Part shown: one piece after another, positions 56,409-64,000 of the stretch
How positions within the stretch are numbered: position 1 is the first letter of the stretch
Layout of the letters: every line of letters starts with the position of its first letter
Source of the DNA: JAIQFF01 sp963733545
Lineage (GTDB): Bacteria; Acidobacteriota; Terriglobia; Terriglobales; Acidobacteriaceae
Length of the DNA stretch: 64,000 nt
Direction: 5' to 3'
Assembly: GCA_963733545.1 (NCBI GenBank)
Contig: CAVTDQ010000007.1
Location: 1,860,001-1,924,000, forward strand
Made by a program: the position numbers and the translations under genes
Notes under the pieces: model-generated
Told to the model about the DNA's origin: nothing
The model's input: the letters and a program-made list of their open reading frames with translations, nothing else
Database searches by the model: none

Positions 56409-57099
56409 AACGCTGCTGGCCTTCCTCCTGTGCGCGGGAACGGCATTGGCTGGCGGCAAGCCGACAGTGATGGCAGTTTTCGCTTCCGAAGATGTTCCTC
56501 TCAATACCGACGCATCTACCGCGTTCTGGCGCTCGGCGGGCATTGCGTCCCTGGAGAAAGACACGCAAGGAAAAGATGTGCCTAATTTCCACGGCGAAGT
56601 CCGTATGCGCTGGACTAAGGACAACCTGTACTTTCTATTCATCTGTCCTTACGACGAGCTTTATCTGAAGCCTGCACCAACCACACAGGAGACGAACGAA
56701 CTGTGGAACTGGGATGTGGCCGAGGTCTTCATCAGCGCGAACTTCCACGACATCAAACTCTATAAGGAATTCGAAGTTTCACCTCAAGGCGAGTGGGTCG
56801 ACCTGGATATCGATCTGCACAAGCCCCATCATGAGGAGGGATGGACTTGGAACTCCGGGTTTGAAAAGACCGCGCGCATCGATAGTGCCGCACATCGCTG
56901 GTATGCCGCGCTGAGAATTCCATTTTCAGCAATCGATCATCGTTCCGCCAAGGCGGGAAATACGTTTCGGATGAACCTATTCCTGAGCGAGGGTCCTCCG
57001 TCGAACCACCGTGAGGTCACCTGGCAACCGCCCATGAGCAGCACGTTTCACACCCCGGAGCGATTTGGGTTGCTGGAACTGGTCAAGGAAAAACAATGA
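56392..57099 (+). CDS. exported carbohydrate-binding family 9-like protein
   Basis: A 235-residue protein with signal KTLLAFLLCAGTALAGG and a CBM9-like beta-sandwich: VRMRWTKDNLYFLFICPYDE, NELWNWDVAEVFISANFHDI, YKEFEVSPQGEWVDLDIDLH, then FRMNLFLSEGPPSNHREVTW and a final TFHTPERFGLLEL. AAGGAG seven bases before ATG 56392 decides the start; a longer in-frame extension upstream is a shadow of the DapA-like gene. Last of the four-gene cassette. It binds a carbohydrate at the cell surface or is a periplasmic ligand protein; no enzyme residues are visible. Confidence 0.85.
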   Translation: MNGLAKTLLAFLLCAGTALAGGKPTVMAVFASEDVPLNTDASTAFWRSAGIASLEKDTQGKDVPNFHGEVRMRWTKDNLYFLFICPYDELYLKPAPTTQETNELWNWDVAEVFISANFHDIKLYKEFEVSPQGEWVDLDIDLHKPHHEEGWTWNSGFEKTARIDSAAHRWYAALRIPFSAIDHRSAKAGNTFRMNLFLSEGPPSNHREVTWQPPMSSTFHTPERFGLLELVKEKQ

Positions 57100-57115
57100 G
57101 GCTTGGAGTCAGTAC

Positions 57116-58804
57116 CTAAATGTTGCTGCGCTTCATCTCGTCCATCAGGTGATCGCATGAGCGCACGCACAGAGCCATGATGGTCAGAGTAGGATTCTGG
57201 CAGGGATTGGACGCAAACCCCGATGCATCCATTACAAAAAGATTCTTGATGTCGTGGGTTCGCTGAAATTGATCGAGCACAGACTTCTTGGGATCGCTGC
57301 CCATGCGGGCGACGCCGGCTTCGTGAACAGCCCAGCGCGGCGCTGAGGGATTCGCGCGAGTGCGTATGTTTTTGGCTCCCGCAGCCTCCAGCATCTCTCC
57401 CGCAGATTCAGCGATATCCTTAATCATGGCTTTCTCGTTCTCGCCGTCGGACATGTGAATCTTTAAGACTGGGATGCCGTAGACATCCTTCACTTCCTTG
57501 TCGATTTCCAGAAAGTTGTCCCAGCGAGGTAAGACTTCGCCGAAGCCGGTGATGCTGAACTCACTGCGTGATTCACGAAGCGCCTTCTTATAAGCCTCGC
57601 CAAAACCTGGCGCCCCCCAGTTGAAATCGAAGTTGCTGTCGGATTCAAAGCCATAACCGCGAAGGAAGTTTTTGAAGGGCGGGCTGCCTTTCAGGTTGCG
57701 AAAGCGAACGATGTAAATCCCCAGGGGCTTGACGGGAGCGCCCAAGGAAGGCACTGGGGCAAGCCCGGGAAATTCGCCGCTGCCACCCGCACTGCGTACG
57801 TGGGCCATGAAATAGTGACCGAGAATGCCGCTGGAGTTCGCGAGGCCATTGGGATACTGAGAATTTGCCGAGTTTAAAAGGATACGGGTAGATTCTTGCG
57901 ATTGCGCGCACAAGATGACGGCGCGCGCTTGAATTTCGCGCGGCGCCCGCGTGATTCGGTCGATGTAAAGGACGCCGCGTGCGCGATTAAGGTTCGCATC
58001 CATCAGAACCTTGAAGGCCATCGCGTTCGAAATCAAAGTACAATTTCCTGACTTGAGTGCGTCGGCGACAGTGGTGAAAGCGGAATTGAAGTAAGATTTG
58101 GTGACGCAGCCCCGTTCGCACGGGCCGCAATAGTGACATGGGCTGCGGCCATTCAATGACTGAGTGAGGTTCGCTGAACGCGAGAGCGTGGCGGTACGGC
58201 CCATTTTCTGTTTCACGCGATCGCGAAAAACTGATTCTTGACAGTTCAGCGCCATGGGCGGCTGGAACTGGCCGTCCGGCAACTCCTCGAGTCCCTCTGC
58301 CATTCCAGTGATTCCTACATACTTTTCCACCAGATCGTAATAGGGCGCGATGTCTTTGTAGCTGATCGGCCAGTCTTCGCCATAGCCATCGTGGGAAGCA
58401 GCTTTGAAGTCCCAGTCGCTGAAACGCAGCGAGACGCGACCCCATACGTTGGTGCGGCCACCGGTCATGCGTAAGCGGCCCAGCCAGTTGAATGGTTTAT
58501 CCGCGGGCGCGGTGTAGGGTTCTTCTATGTCGTTTACAAACCAGTCCTGGGTATATTCGTTGCAAACGTCTCCCATCTGCGACTGAATGGGGCGCGTTTT
58601 GCGGACAATTTCCGGGGCGAGGTTGCGGTACTTCAGTGCGAAAGCTGGAGTGTGCTCGCGGAAATTCGCGCTGGATTGCGGGCGTCCGGCTTCAAGGAGA
58701 GCAACCTTCAGCCCAGCTTCGGCCAGGCGCTTGCACGCCCAGCCTCCGGAAGCCCCTGAACCTACCACGATTACGTCGTATTTCTGCGTTGTCGATTCAG
58801 CCAA
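57116..58804 (-). CDS. GMC-family FAD oxidoreductase, second copy
   Basis: A 562-residue flavoprotein. FAD motif VVGSGASGGWACKRLAEAG near the N terminus; a cysteine group C-x2-C-x2-C-x3-C in SPCHYCGPCERGCVTKS comparable to that of the first GMC protein and of Fe-S-bearing FAD-glucose dehydrogenases; the catalytic HEAGVARMGSDP and NPCQNPTLTIMA at the C terminus. No own signal peptide. Its probable small subunit is encoded divergently at 59078-59773, unlike the first pair, where it is co-directional. Convergent with the four-gene cassette. It would oxidise an aldose or polyol on the outer face of the inner membrane; substrate unknown. Confidence 0.92.
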   Translation of the reverse strand: MAESTTQKYDVIVVGSGASGGWACKRLAEAGLKVALLEAGRPQSSANFREHTPAFALKYRNLAPEIVRKTRPIQSQMGDVCNEYTQDWFVNDIEEPYTAPADKPFNWLGRLRMTGGRTNVWGRVSLRFSDWDFKAASHDGYGEDWPISYKDIAPYYDLVEKYVGITGMAEGLEELPDGQFQPPMALNCQESVFRDRVKQKMGRTATLSRSANLTQSLNGRSPCHYCGPCERGCVTKSYFNSAFTTVADALKSGNCTLISNAMAFKVLMDANLNRARGVLYIDRITRAPREIQARAVILCAQSQESTRILLNSANSQYPNGLANSSGILGHYFMAHVRSAGGSGEFPGLAPVPSLGAPVKPLGIYIVRFRNLKGSPPFKNFLRGYGFESDSNFDFNWGAPGFGEAYKKALRESRSEFSITGFGEVLPRWDNFLEIDKEVKDVYGIPVLKIHMSDGENEKAMIKDIAESAGEMLEAAGAKNIRTRANPSAPRWAVHEAGVARMGSDPKKSVLDQFQRTHDIKNLFVMDASGFASNPCQNPTLTIMALCVRSCDHLMDEMKRSNI

Positions 58805-59077
58805 GGGTTCGATACCGCCGAAGTTGATGATTGCTCACGCTAAACAATGTCATAATTTGCGGATGCTAACAAGCCAGGCAGAGCGAGGTCAATCGAATGT
58901 GGATGGAACGCACTCAGCAACGGAGGGCCAATCTAAATCCATCACTTTGTAGCTGGCATTCAGAAATTGTCTCTTGGCATGGCACTTGTGACCGTGCAGC
59001 GGCCGAATGTTACCATTACTGCGAGAATTTGCAGCATCACTAGAGACGCCAACCATACGAGACTCCGCGAGGCGATT

Positions 59078-59773
59078 ATGGTGACAAACAATGAGAGGTT
59101 GCACCTGCTCGGGGATGGACAGGCAGTAGAGCGCGCGCTTACGCGTCGCAAGATGGTGCAACGAATCCTCGCCGGAATGGGCGCCGGAATGGCGTTGCCC
59201 CTGGTGGCGGCTTCCCACCCCATTCACCGGCTCCTTTCGGATGACGCAATTTTTTCAGGCGCCGATGCGCAGATGGCAGTCGCGGATTGGAAACCGTTAT
59301 TTCTCAACGCGTCCCAGAATAAGGCGCTCGTCGCGCTGTCGGAGATCATCGTGCCCGGGTCAGCCAAGGCTCAAGTGAACCGGTTCATCGATTTGCTGCT
59401 AAGTGTAGAGACGCCTGCTAACCAAAAGAACTTCTCGGCGAGTATTTCGGCGATGGAGGACGAATCGCAGAAGCGTTTCGGGCAACCGTTCGCAGCTCTC
59501 AACGGAGAGCAACAGAATGTGCTTCTGACCGCCGCTTCGAAGGAGGATGTAGGCGACAACGAGGGTAAGGACAAGAATTTGGATACTCGAGATTCTGAGG
59601 GCAATCACGCGGGAGAAACGCGACATTCGCTCAACGACCACTTCAATAATCTGAAGGCTTGGATCAGTGGAGCGTATTATTCGTCGGAACCCGGCATGAC
59701 GGAACTCGGATGGACCGGCGAGTACGGCGTTGAGAATTATCCATCGTGCCAGCACGCGGGAGAACATCATTGA
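59078..59773 (+). CDS. gluconate 2-dehydrogenase subunit 3 family protein, second copy
   Basis: A 231-residue protein. GAGG with a six-base spacer before ATG 59078 is preferred over an upstream in-frame ATG. A twin-arginine-like TRRKMVQRILAGMGAGMALP lies about 30 residues in, longer than usual. The mature part has KALVALSEIIVPGSAKAQ, RFIDLLLSVETPANQKNF and KRFGQPFAALNGEQQNVLLT, with a C terminus SEPGMTELGWTGEYGVENYP. It pairs by context with the divergent GMC protein at 57116-58804. The 273-base region between them is a divergent promoter region without obvious operator motifs. Confidence 0.88.
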   Translation: MVTNNERLHLLGDGQAVERALTRRKMVQRILAGMGAGMALPLVAASHPIHRLLSDDAIFSGADAQMAVADWKPLFLNASQNKALVALSEIIVPGSAKAQVNRFIDLLLSVETPANQKNFSASISAMEDESQKRFGQPFAALNGEQQNVLLTAASKEDVGDNEGKDKNLDTRDSEGNHAGETRHSLNDHFNNLKAWISGAYYSSEPGMTELGWTGEYGVENYPSCQHAGEHH

Positions 59774-59836
59774 GACTGCCGGCTGCATTCCCGCATCAAC
59801 GACACGCGACCATCTAACGCCTTGTCGCAGGAACGG

Positions 59837-61085
59837 CTAGCCCTTCAGTACTCCTGCGGAGACTTTGTATATCGCAGCCGCTCCTAACAAACTGGCTCCA
59901 GCCAAAATCTTCCACGCCAAGTCGTAGCTGTGGTAGCTATCGAAAATTCTTCCCGCCATCCACGGCGCTGCCCACTGGCCCAACGAGTATCCCATGATGA
60001 TCAGTGCGAGGATCTTTCCAAGGGCCGCGGTGCCGAAGCATTCCGCTGTGACCAGTGGAATCAACATGTAATCGGCGCCCATTGCAAAGCCAAAGGCCAG
60101 GGCAAAAAGCCAAAACGCAGCTGGCTGGTGCGATAAATAGAGTATTGGAATCGTCAGCCCAATCAATAAATAAAAGAAGGCCATGATGTCTTTCTTGGAG
60201 AATCGATCCGCCAAATACCCAACCAGTACGCGGCCACCGAGGCTCGATGCCAGCAGCACTGTTGAGAATCGCGAAGCCGCACTCGGCGAGTAGCCCTGAT
60301 CCCTAAGGAATAAAATGAAGTGTTGAATCACTGCGCCGATCGCTCCCACCACCAGCGTAGAGCCTGCCAGGATCAGCCAAAAGTTTGTTGTTCGGGCCGC
60401 AGCAGCGGCGCCGCTTGAAGTAGCAGCGCCAGCGGTCACCGTGCCGTCAGCGAGATCATTCATCGAATCTCCGTCTGGCAGGAGTCCCATTTCGGCGGGC
60501 GTGGAGCGCGTAAGCAAGACTCCGACCGGAAAGAGCACAATCAGAATCAATAGGCCGACAGCCCCAAGGGCGTGGCGCCACCCGAATGAGCGGATCAAAC
60601 GACTAACCAGTAAGGGCGACACCACTCCACCAAAACCCAGGCCCAGATAGGCGAAGCCCATCGCACGGCCGCGCTGCCTGCGGAACCATTGCGCAATGAG
60701 TACTTGATTGGCTATGGGGCCTGCCAGCACGTAGCCCAAGACTTCCAGCAATGCAAAGAAGCTCGTATTCCCAAAATCGGGTCATGAAACTCATGAGGAA
60801 TAGAGAAACCCCGATGAGGCCAGCACCCGTAAGGATGATCCATCGACTGCCGACCCGGTCAATCAGCGCGCCCGCAGCGAAACCAAAAGGCAAGCCGACA
60901 ATCAGGAATCCTAGAAGAAAGCCCTGGGTTACCTGGGCGCGCGCGAACCCGAGTGATTCCACAAGTGCGGGATAAAAAACCGGGAAACCATAAAAGATAA
61001 TTCCTACAGCGAAGAAGAGATTCAGGAACGCAGCTACAACAATCCACCAGCCATAAAAGATTCGTGTTGATCGATTTTCCTTCAT
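59837..61085 (-). pseudogene. MFS transporter, one frameshift
   Basis: The first part (from 61085) encodes RIFYGWWIVVAAFLNLFFAV, then VTQGFLLGFLIVGLPFGFAA, GALIDRVGSRWII (motif A) and helix 4; after FMTRFWEYE one extra base near 60760 shifts the reading to the next frame, which continues FFALLEVLGYVLAGPIANQV, AQWFRRQRGRAMGFAYLGLG and on through all remaining helices to VSAGVLKG. Together about 415 residues, twelve helices, like oxalate/monocarboxylate-type MFS carriers (substrate not readable). The start at 61085 has a weak ribosome binding site. Confidence 0.82.
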
Positions 61086-61280
61086 GCAAGAACGAAGCCG
61101 GACAATTGCGAACGTCTCTAAAGGGGTGCCCAAGCCAGCAATTCTCCCCTGAACTTCCTCAATCGACGCTACCTGTGCCCCATCCGGGCCTTCTCTCCGC
61201 TTATCATCAGCTGCATGTTGAGTGCAGCTTAGTCCTTGCTATACGCGACGCGCGATTTTGCGGAGAGTGTGGGTTGGACT

Positions 61281-61367
61281 TGGTGCCGGGAGGGGGAGTT
61301 GAACCCCCAAGACCCGAAGGTCGGCGGATTTTGAGTCCGCTGCGTCTGCCAGTTCCGCCATCCCGGC
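61281..61367 (-). tRNA. tRNA-Leu (anticodon CAA), CCA encoded
   Basis: Minus-strand 87-base class II tRNA: acceptor GCCGGGA/TCCCGGC, discriminator A, encoded CCA (61281-61283), anticodon arm GCGGA-CTCAAAA-TCCGC giving anticodon CAA (Leu, codon UUG), long variable arm GACC-TTC-GGGTC, T arm GGGGG-TTCAACT-CCCCC. The 195-base stretch upstream (61086-61280) and 154 bases downstream hold no gene. Confidence 0.97.
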
Positions 61368-61521
61368 GTAGGTCAGCTAGGTATTACAAAGGAAGGCCAG
61401 TTGATAACTCAGCCAGAGGTAGGTTAGCACGAATGGCACTTGCCAATACAATGCATTCGACGGTGGAGACTTTTCGACGATCGATATTTCGTACTCTTTT
61501 CTCGAAGCGAGCAGGGAAATT

Positions 61522-62730
61522 TCAGAGGACGCGTTCGTGTGAGTAACCGGCGGCTTCGAGGGCGGAGAGCAGTTCGGCAATCTGCTCCGGGCCGCGGGTT
61601 TCCATGGTGATGTCGATGGCGGTTTCGCCCAGATTCACCCCGTAGTAAGCGCGATCGTAAGTGGTCTCAACGATGTTGGCGCGATGGTCGGCGAGAATTC
61701 CGGTCAGCCGGTGCAGGGCCCCCGGATAGTCGGGGAGATGGACACGCAAACGTACCAGGCGCCCATCTTTTACCAAGCCGCGTTCAATGATTCGTGAAAG
61801 CAGAGTTACGTCGATGTTGCCGCCGCAGACCAGCACGGCAATCTTTTTGCCCGCAATTTCAATTTTGCGATTGATCAAGGCCGCGATGGCGGCGGCGCCG
61901 GCGCCTTCCGCCATGGTCTTTTCGCGTTCCAGCAGCAAAAGAACAGCATTGGCAATTTCCTCTTCGTCGACGGTTACGATTTCATCGACATATTTCTGCA
62001 CCAGGGGCAGGGTAAGATCGCCAGCCCGGCGCACGGCGATGCCGTCGGCGATGGTCGCAGAAGGAGCCAGGGTCACGGGCTTGCCCTCGGTGACGGCTGC
62101 TTTCATCGAAGGCAGGCGGGAAGTCTGCACTCCGATGATGCGGACTTTGGGATTTTTCTCCTTCACAGCGCAGGCAATGCCGCCAATCAAGCCACCGCCG
62201 CCGATAGGAACCACGATGGCTTCGAGGCCGGGATGCTGCTGTAACATTTCCAGGCCCAGGGTACCCTGGCCGGCGATGACGGCGTCATCATCGAATGGAT
62301 GAACAAATGTGAGGTGTTGGGCACGGCCGCGCACGATGGCTTCGGCGCATGCGTCGTCGTAATTGGCGCCATGCAGGATGACTTCCGCTCCGTATGATTT
62401 GGTGGCCGACACCTTGGTCAACGGGGTAGTCAGCGGCATGCAGATCTGGGCTTTGATTCCACGACGGCCGGCGTGATAGGCCAGGCCTTGTGCGTGATTT
62501 CCCGCCGAGGCGGCAATCACTCCCCGGTCGCGATCCTCCGCACTCATGGTCAGCAATTTGTTCAGCGCGCCGCGTTCCTTGAAAGCCCCGGTTCTCTGCA
62601 GGTTGTCGAGCTTCAGATAAATCGAATTGCCGGTCAGCTGGGAAAACGTAGCGGAAAGTGTGCACGGCGAGAGGTAGATAGATGGGCGAATGCGCTCCAG
62701 GGCGGCTTGGACGTCGGCGAGAGTGATCAT
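61522..62730 (-). CDS. ilvA: threonine ammonia-lyase (threonine dehydratase)
   Basis: A 402-residue PLP enzyme converting threonine to 2-oxobutyrate. PLP lysine K51 in NLQRTGAFKERGALNKL, substrate loop AASAGNHAQGLAYHA, glycine-rich phosphate site VVPIGGGGLIGGIA, and AGKKIAVLVCGGNID. The last ~80 residues (LVRLRVHLPDYPGALHRLTG) form a single ACT-like regulatory domain, so this is the medium-length biosynthetic or catabolic form rather than the long IlvA of E. coli. It stands alone on the minus strand. Confidence 0.95.
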   Translation of the reverse strand: MITLADVQAALERIRPSIYLSPCTLSATFSQLTGNSIYLKLDNLQRTGAFKERGALNKLLTMSAEDRDRGVIAASAGNHAQGLAYHAGRRGIKAQICMPLTTPLTKVSATKSYGAEVILHGANYDDACAEAIVRGRAQHLTFVHPFDDDAVIAGQGTLGLEMLQQHPGLEAIVVPIGGGGLIGGIACAVKEKNPKVRIIGVQTSRLPSMKAAVTEGKPVTLAPSATIADGIAVRRAGDLTLPLVQKYVDEIVTVDEEEIANAVLLLLEREKTMAEGAGAAAIAALINRKIEIAGKKIAVLVCGGNIDVTLLSRIIERGLVKDGRLVRLRVHLPDYPGALHRLTGILADHRANIVETTYDRAYYGVNLGETAIDITMETRGPEQIAELLSALEAAGYSHERVL

Positions 62731-62981
62731 CGATTTGGTAGCTCATTCTACAGGCACGGGCGGGCGAATGCAGAACCGGCATGACGCATCTGCGAATCAC
62801 AGCGTGGGTTGAAAGCGATGTCCGCCTAAGGGAATTCCTGAGAGCATGGCCGAAGAATAGGGGGAGCATATTCCTCCACCGTACAAACTTTTCCTCTCCT
62901 GTTTGAGTTAAAATTGCGAAATGACGGAGTATCTGGAAAAGCCATGCGCCGTCTGCCAGTCCCTCTCCCGGAGGTAGAAAG

Positions 62982-63413
62982 ATGTATCGGCCTTCATCGA
63001 GCAGCATTTCAAATGTCAATTCATGGATGGATGTGCAGTCGGCGGTGCGGGGCCTTACCCAGGATTTTGTTACCGCCTTCAATACCGGAAATTACGATCA
63101 GGCAGCGGCGCTGTTTACGCCGGACGGTTTTCTGATGCCGCCGCAACGCGACGCCGTGCAGGGACAGAAGGCAATCGAATCGATGTTGCGCAAACTTGGA
63201 GACGCGGGATATCAGAATCTTCGCCTGGAAACAATTCGAGTTGAGGAATCGGGCGACATGGCAGTCGAAATCGGACGTTACACCGTCGCCATTGCCCAAG
63301 CGAACGGGACTACCGTGGCCGAGCGCGGAAAATTTGTGCAGGCGTGGCGGCGTATCGGGGTGTGGTTGATGACGGCAAATTGCTGGAACAGCGATTCACC
63401 GGCGGCCAAGTAG
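62982..63413 (+). CDS. SnoaL-like/DUF4440 small protein
   Basis: A 143-residue protein preceded by GGAGGTAGAAAG directly before ATG. The core is an NTF2-like fold: VRGLTQDFVTAFNTGNYDQA, ALFTPDGFLMPPQRDAVQGQ, AIESMLRKLGDAGYQN, MAVEIGRYTVAIAQANGTTV and RGKFVQAWRRIGVWLMTANC. The family includes ketosteroid-isomerase-like enzymes and many binding proteins; no catalytic set is certain. The upstream 251-base gap (62731-62981) shows no gene. Confidence 0.85.
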   Translation: MYRPSSSSISNVNSWMDVQSAVRGLTQDFVTAFNTGNYDQAAALFTPDGFLMPPQRDAVQGQKAIESMLRKLGDAGYQNLRLETIRVEESGDMAVEIGRYTVAIAQANGTTVAERGKFVQAWRRIGVWLMTANCWNSDSPAAK

Positions 63414-63496
63414 ATTTGACCTTGCCTGACATCGGGCCTCGGCTGCGGCTACAATGGTCGACGCCATCAACTTCAAAATAAGATCAGGAGAGTCGT

Positions 63497-63922
63497 ATGC
63501 AACGCAAGGCAAGCGCAGTATGGAAGGGCGGTCTGAAAGACGGTAAGGGAGCAGTGTCGTCGAGTAGCGGGGTGTTGTCGAATACTCCTTATTCGTTTGC
63601 GACACGTTTTGAGAGCACTCCCGGAACCAATCCCGAGGAACTGATTGCCGCGGCGCACGCGGGATGTTTTTCCATGGCGCTTTCTGGGCAGCTGGGCGCT
63701 GCCAATCTGACCGCATCGAGTATCGAGACGACCGCCACTGTATCTTTGGAAAAGCTTGAATCCGGTTGGGCCATCACCGCCGTGCATCTCGATGTGGTGG
63801 GGCGAGTGCCGGGCGCGGACAACGCTGCATTTCAAAAGGCGGCGGAGAATGCCAAGAGCGGATGCCCGGTTTCAAAACTGCTCAAGGCCGATATTTCGAT
63901 GACCGCGAAGCTCGAAGGGTAG
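63497..63922 (+). CDS. OsmC/Ohr family peroxiredoxin-like protein
   Basis: A 141-residue protein that reduces organic hydroperoxides. Both redox cysteines are present: C57 (AAAHAGCFSMALSG) and C123 (NAKSGCPVSKLLKA), with the preceding TPGTNPEELIAAAHAGCFSM block typical of the OsmC branch. CAGGAG seven bases before ATG supports the start. After the stop only 78 bases remain, with nothing recognisable. Confidence 0.94.
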   Translation: MQRKASAVWKGGLKDGKGAVSSSSGVLSNTPYSFATRFESTPGTNPEELIAAAHAGCFSMALSGQLGAANLTASSIETTATVSLEKLESGWAITAVHLDVVGRVPGADNAAFQKAAENAKSGCPVSKLLKADISMTAKLEG

Positions 63923-64000
63923 ACAACTATTCCTCGGGACGACCGGGGAGTAACAGGAAAATTCCCTGTTTCACTCGTCCTTCTGGACAGATTTCGAAAG

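Noticed and set aside
1..64000. CRISPR arrays, transposases, phage genes, rRNA
   Set aside because: No regularly spaced repeats, no transposase or integrase motifs and no rRNA-like stretches were seen on either strand.

Overview
The window reads as chromosomal DNA of a soil-type Acidobacteriota (Terriglobia-like). The grounds are three very large Oar-like TonB-dependent receptors with N-terminal carboxypeptidase-regulatory domains, FG-GAP/ASPIC, DUF5107-TPR and Asp-box exported proteins, paired GMC oxidoreductase/gluconate-dehydrogenase-subunit-3 genes, a DUF2934 gene and moderately high GC. The genus cannot be fixed from sequence alone. No phage, transposase, CRISPR array or rRNA was seen.

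Layout. (1) 0-8.4 kb, core and miscellaneous: the tail of an unknown gene, two paralogous ~80-aa helical proteins, tRNA-Leu(CAG), a HAD-phosphatase/P-loop ATPase fusion, a beta-propeller lipoprotein, a DUF2934 gene, glycogen debranching enzyme GlgX and a single-domain response regulator. (2) 8.6-27.2 kb, an inositol-like catabolic island: zinc alcohol dehydrogenase (frameshifted), FG-GAP/ASPIC protein (frameshifted), IolD, IolB, an MFS transporter, a FAD GMC oxidoreductase with its Tat-exported small subunit, a TonB receptor, a Tat-exported TIM-barrel isomerase, a TPR protein, a LacI regulator and a transaldolase. A shared operator-like motif, TAAGCGGTT with flanking TCT/AG, lies in front of four of its transcription units, two of them on very good sigma70-like promoters. 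(3) 28-59.8 kb, an amino-sugar/polysaccharide island: two DUF4832-type putative glycosidases, two TonB receptors, a chimeric DeoR-HTH/LacI-sensor regulator, an acetyl-xylan-esterase-like hydrolase, a heparinase II/III-like lyase, a DUF5107-TPR protein (frameshifted), an amidohydrolase, an Asp-box propeller, AgaS, a NagB-like deaminase, a coupled GNAT / epimerase / DapA-like / CBM9-like cassette and a second GMC pair. A-rich AAAAGAAAGCAAA-type repeats stand in front of most of its operons and resemble the CTTTC-type operators of the DeoR-family repressor AgaR. (4) 59.8-64 kb: a frameshifted MFS transporter, tRNA-Leu(CAA), threonine dehydratase, a SnoaL-like protein and an OsmC protein.

How the genes may work together. 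Island 2 would import a cyclitol- or sugar-like substrate through a TonB receptor, oxidise it outside the cytoplasm with the GMC dehydrogenase, and finish in the cytoplasm through IolD and IolB under LacI control. Island 3 would bind, deacylate and cleave an acylated, amino-sugar-containing (possibly uronic) polymer and deaminate the amino sugar phosphates with AgaS/NagB under the DeoR/LacI chimera. Substrates are inferred, not shown.

Six single-base frameshifts interrupt otherwise well-conserved genes, four of them between 9.2 and 11.4 kb. They may be assembly errors or real decay.
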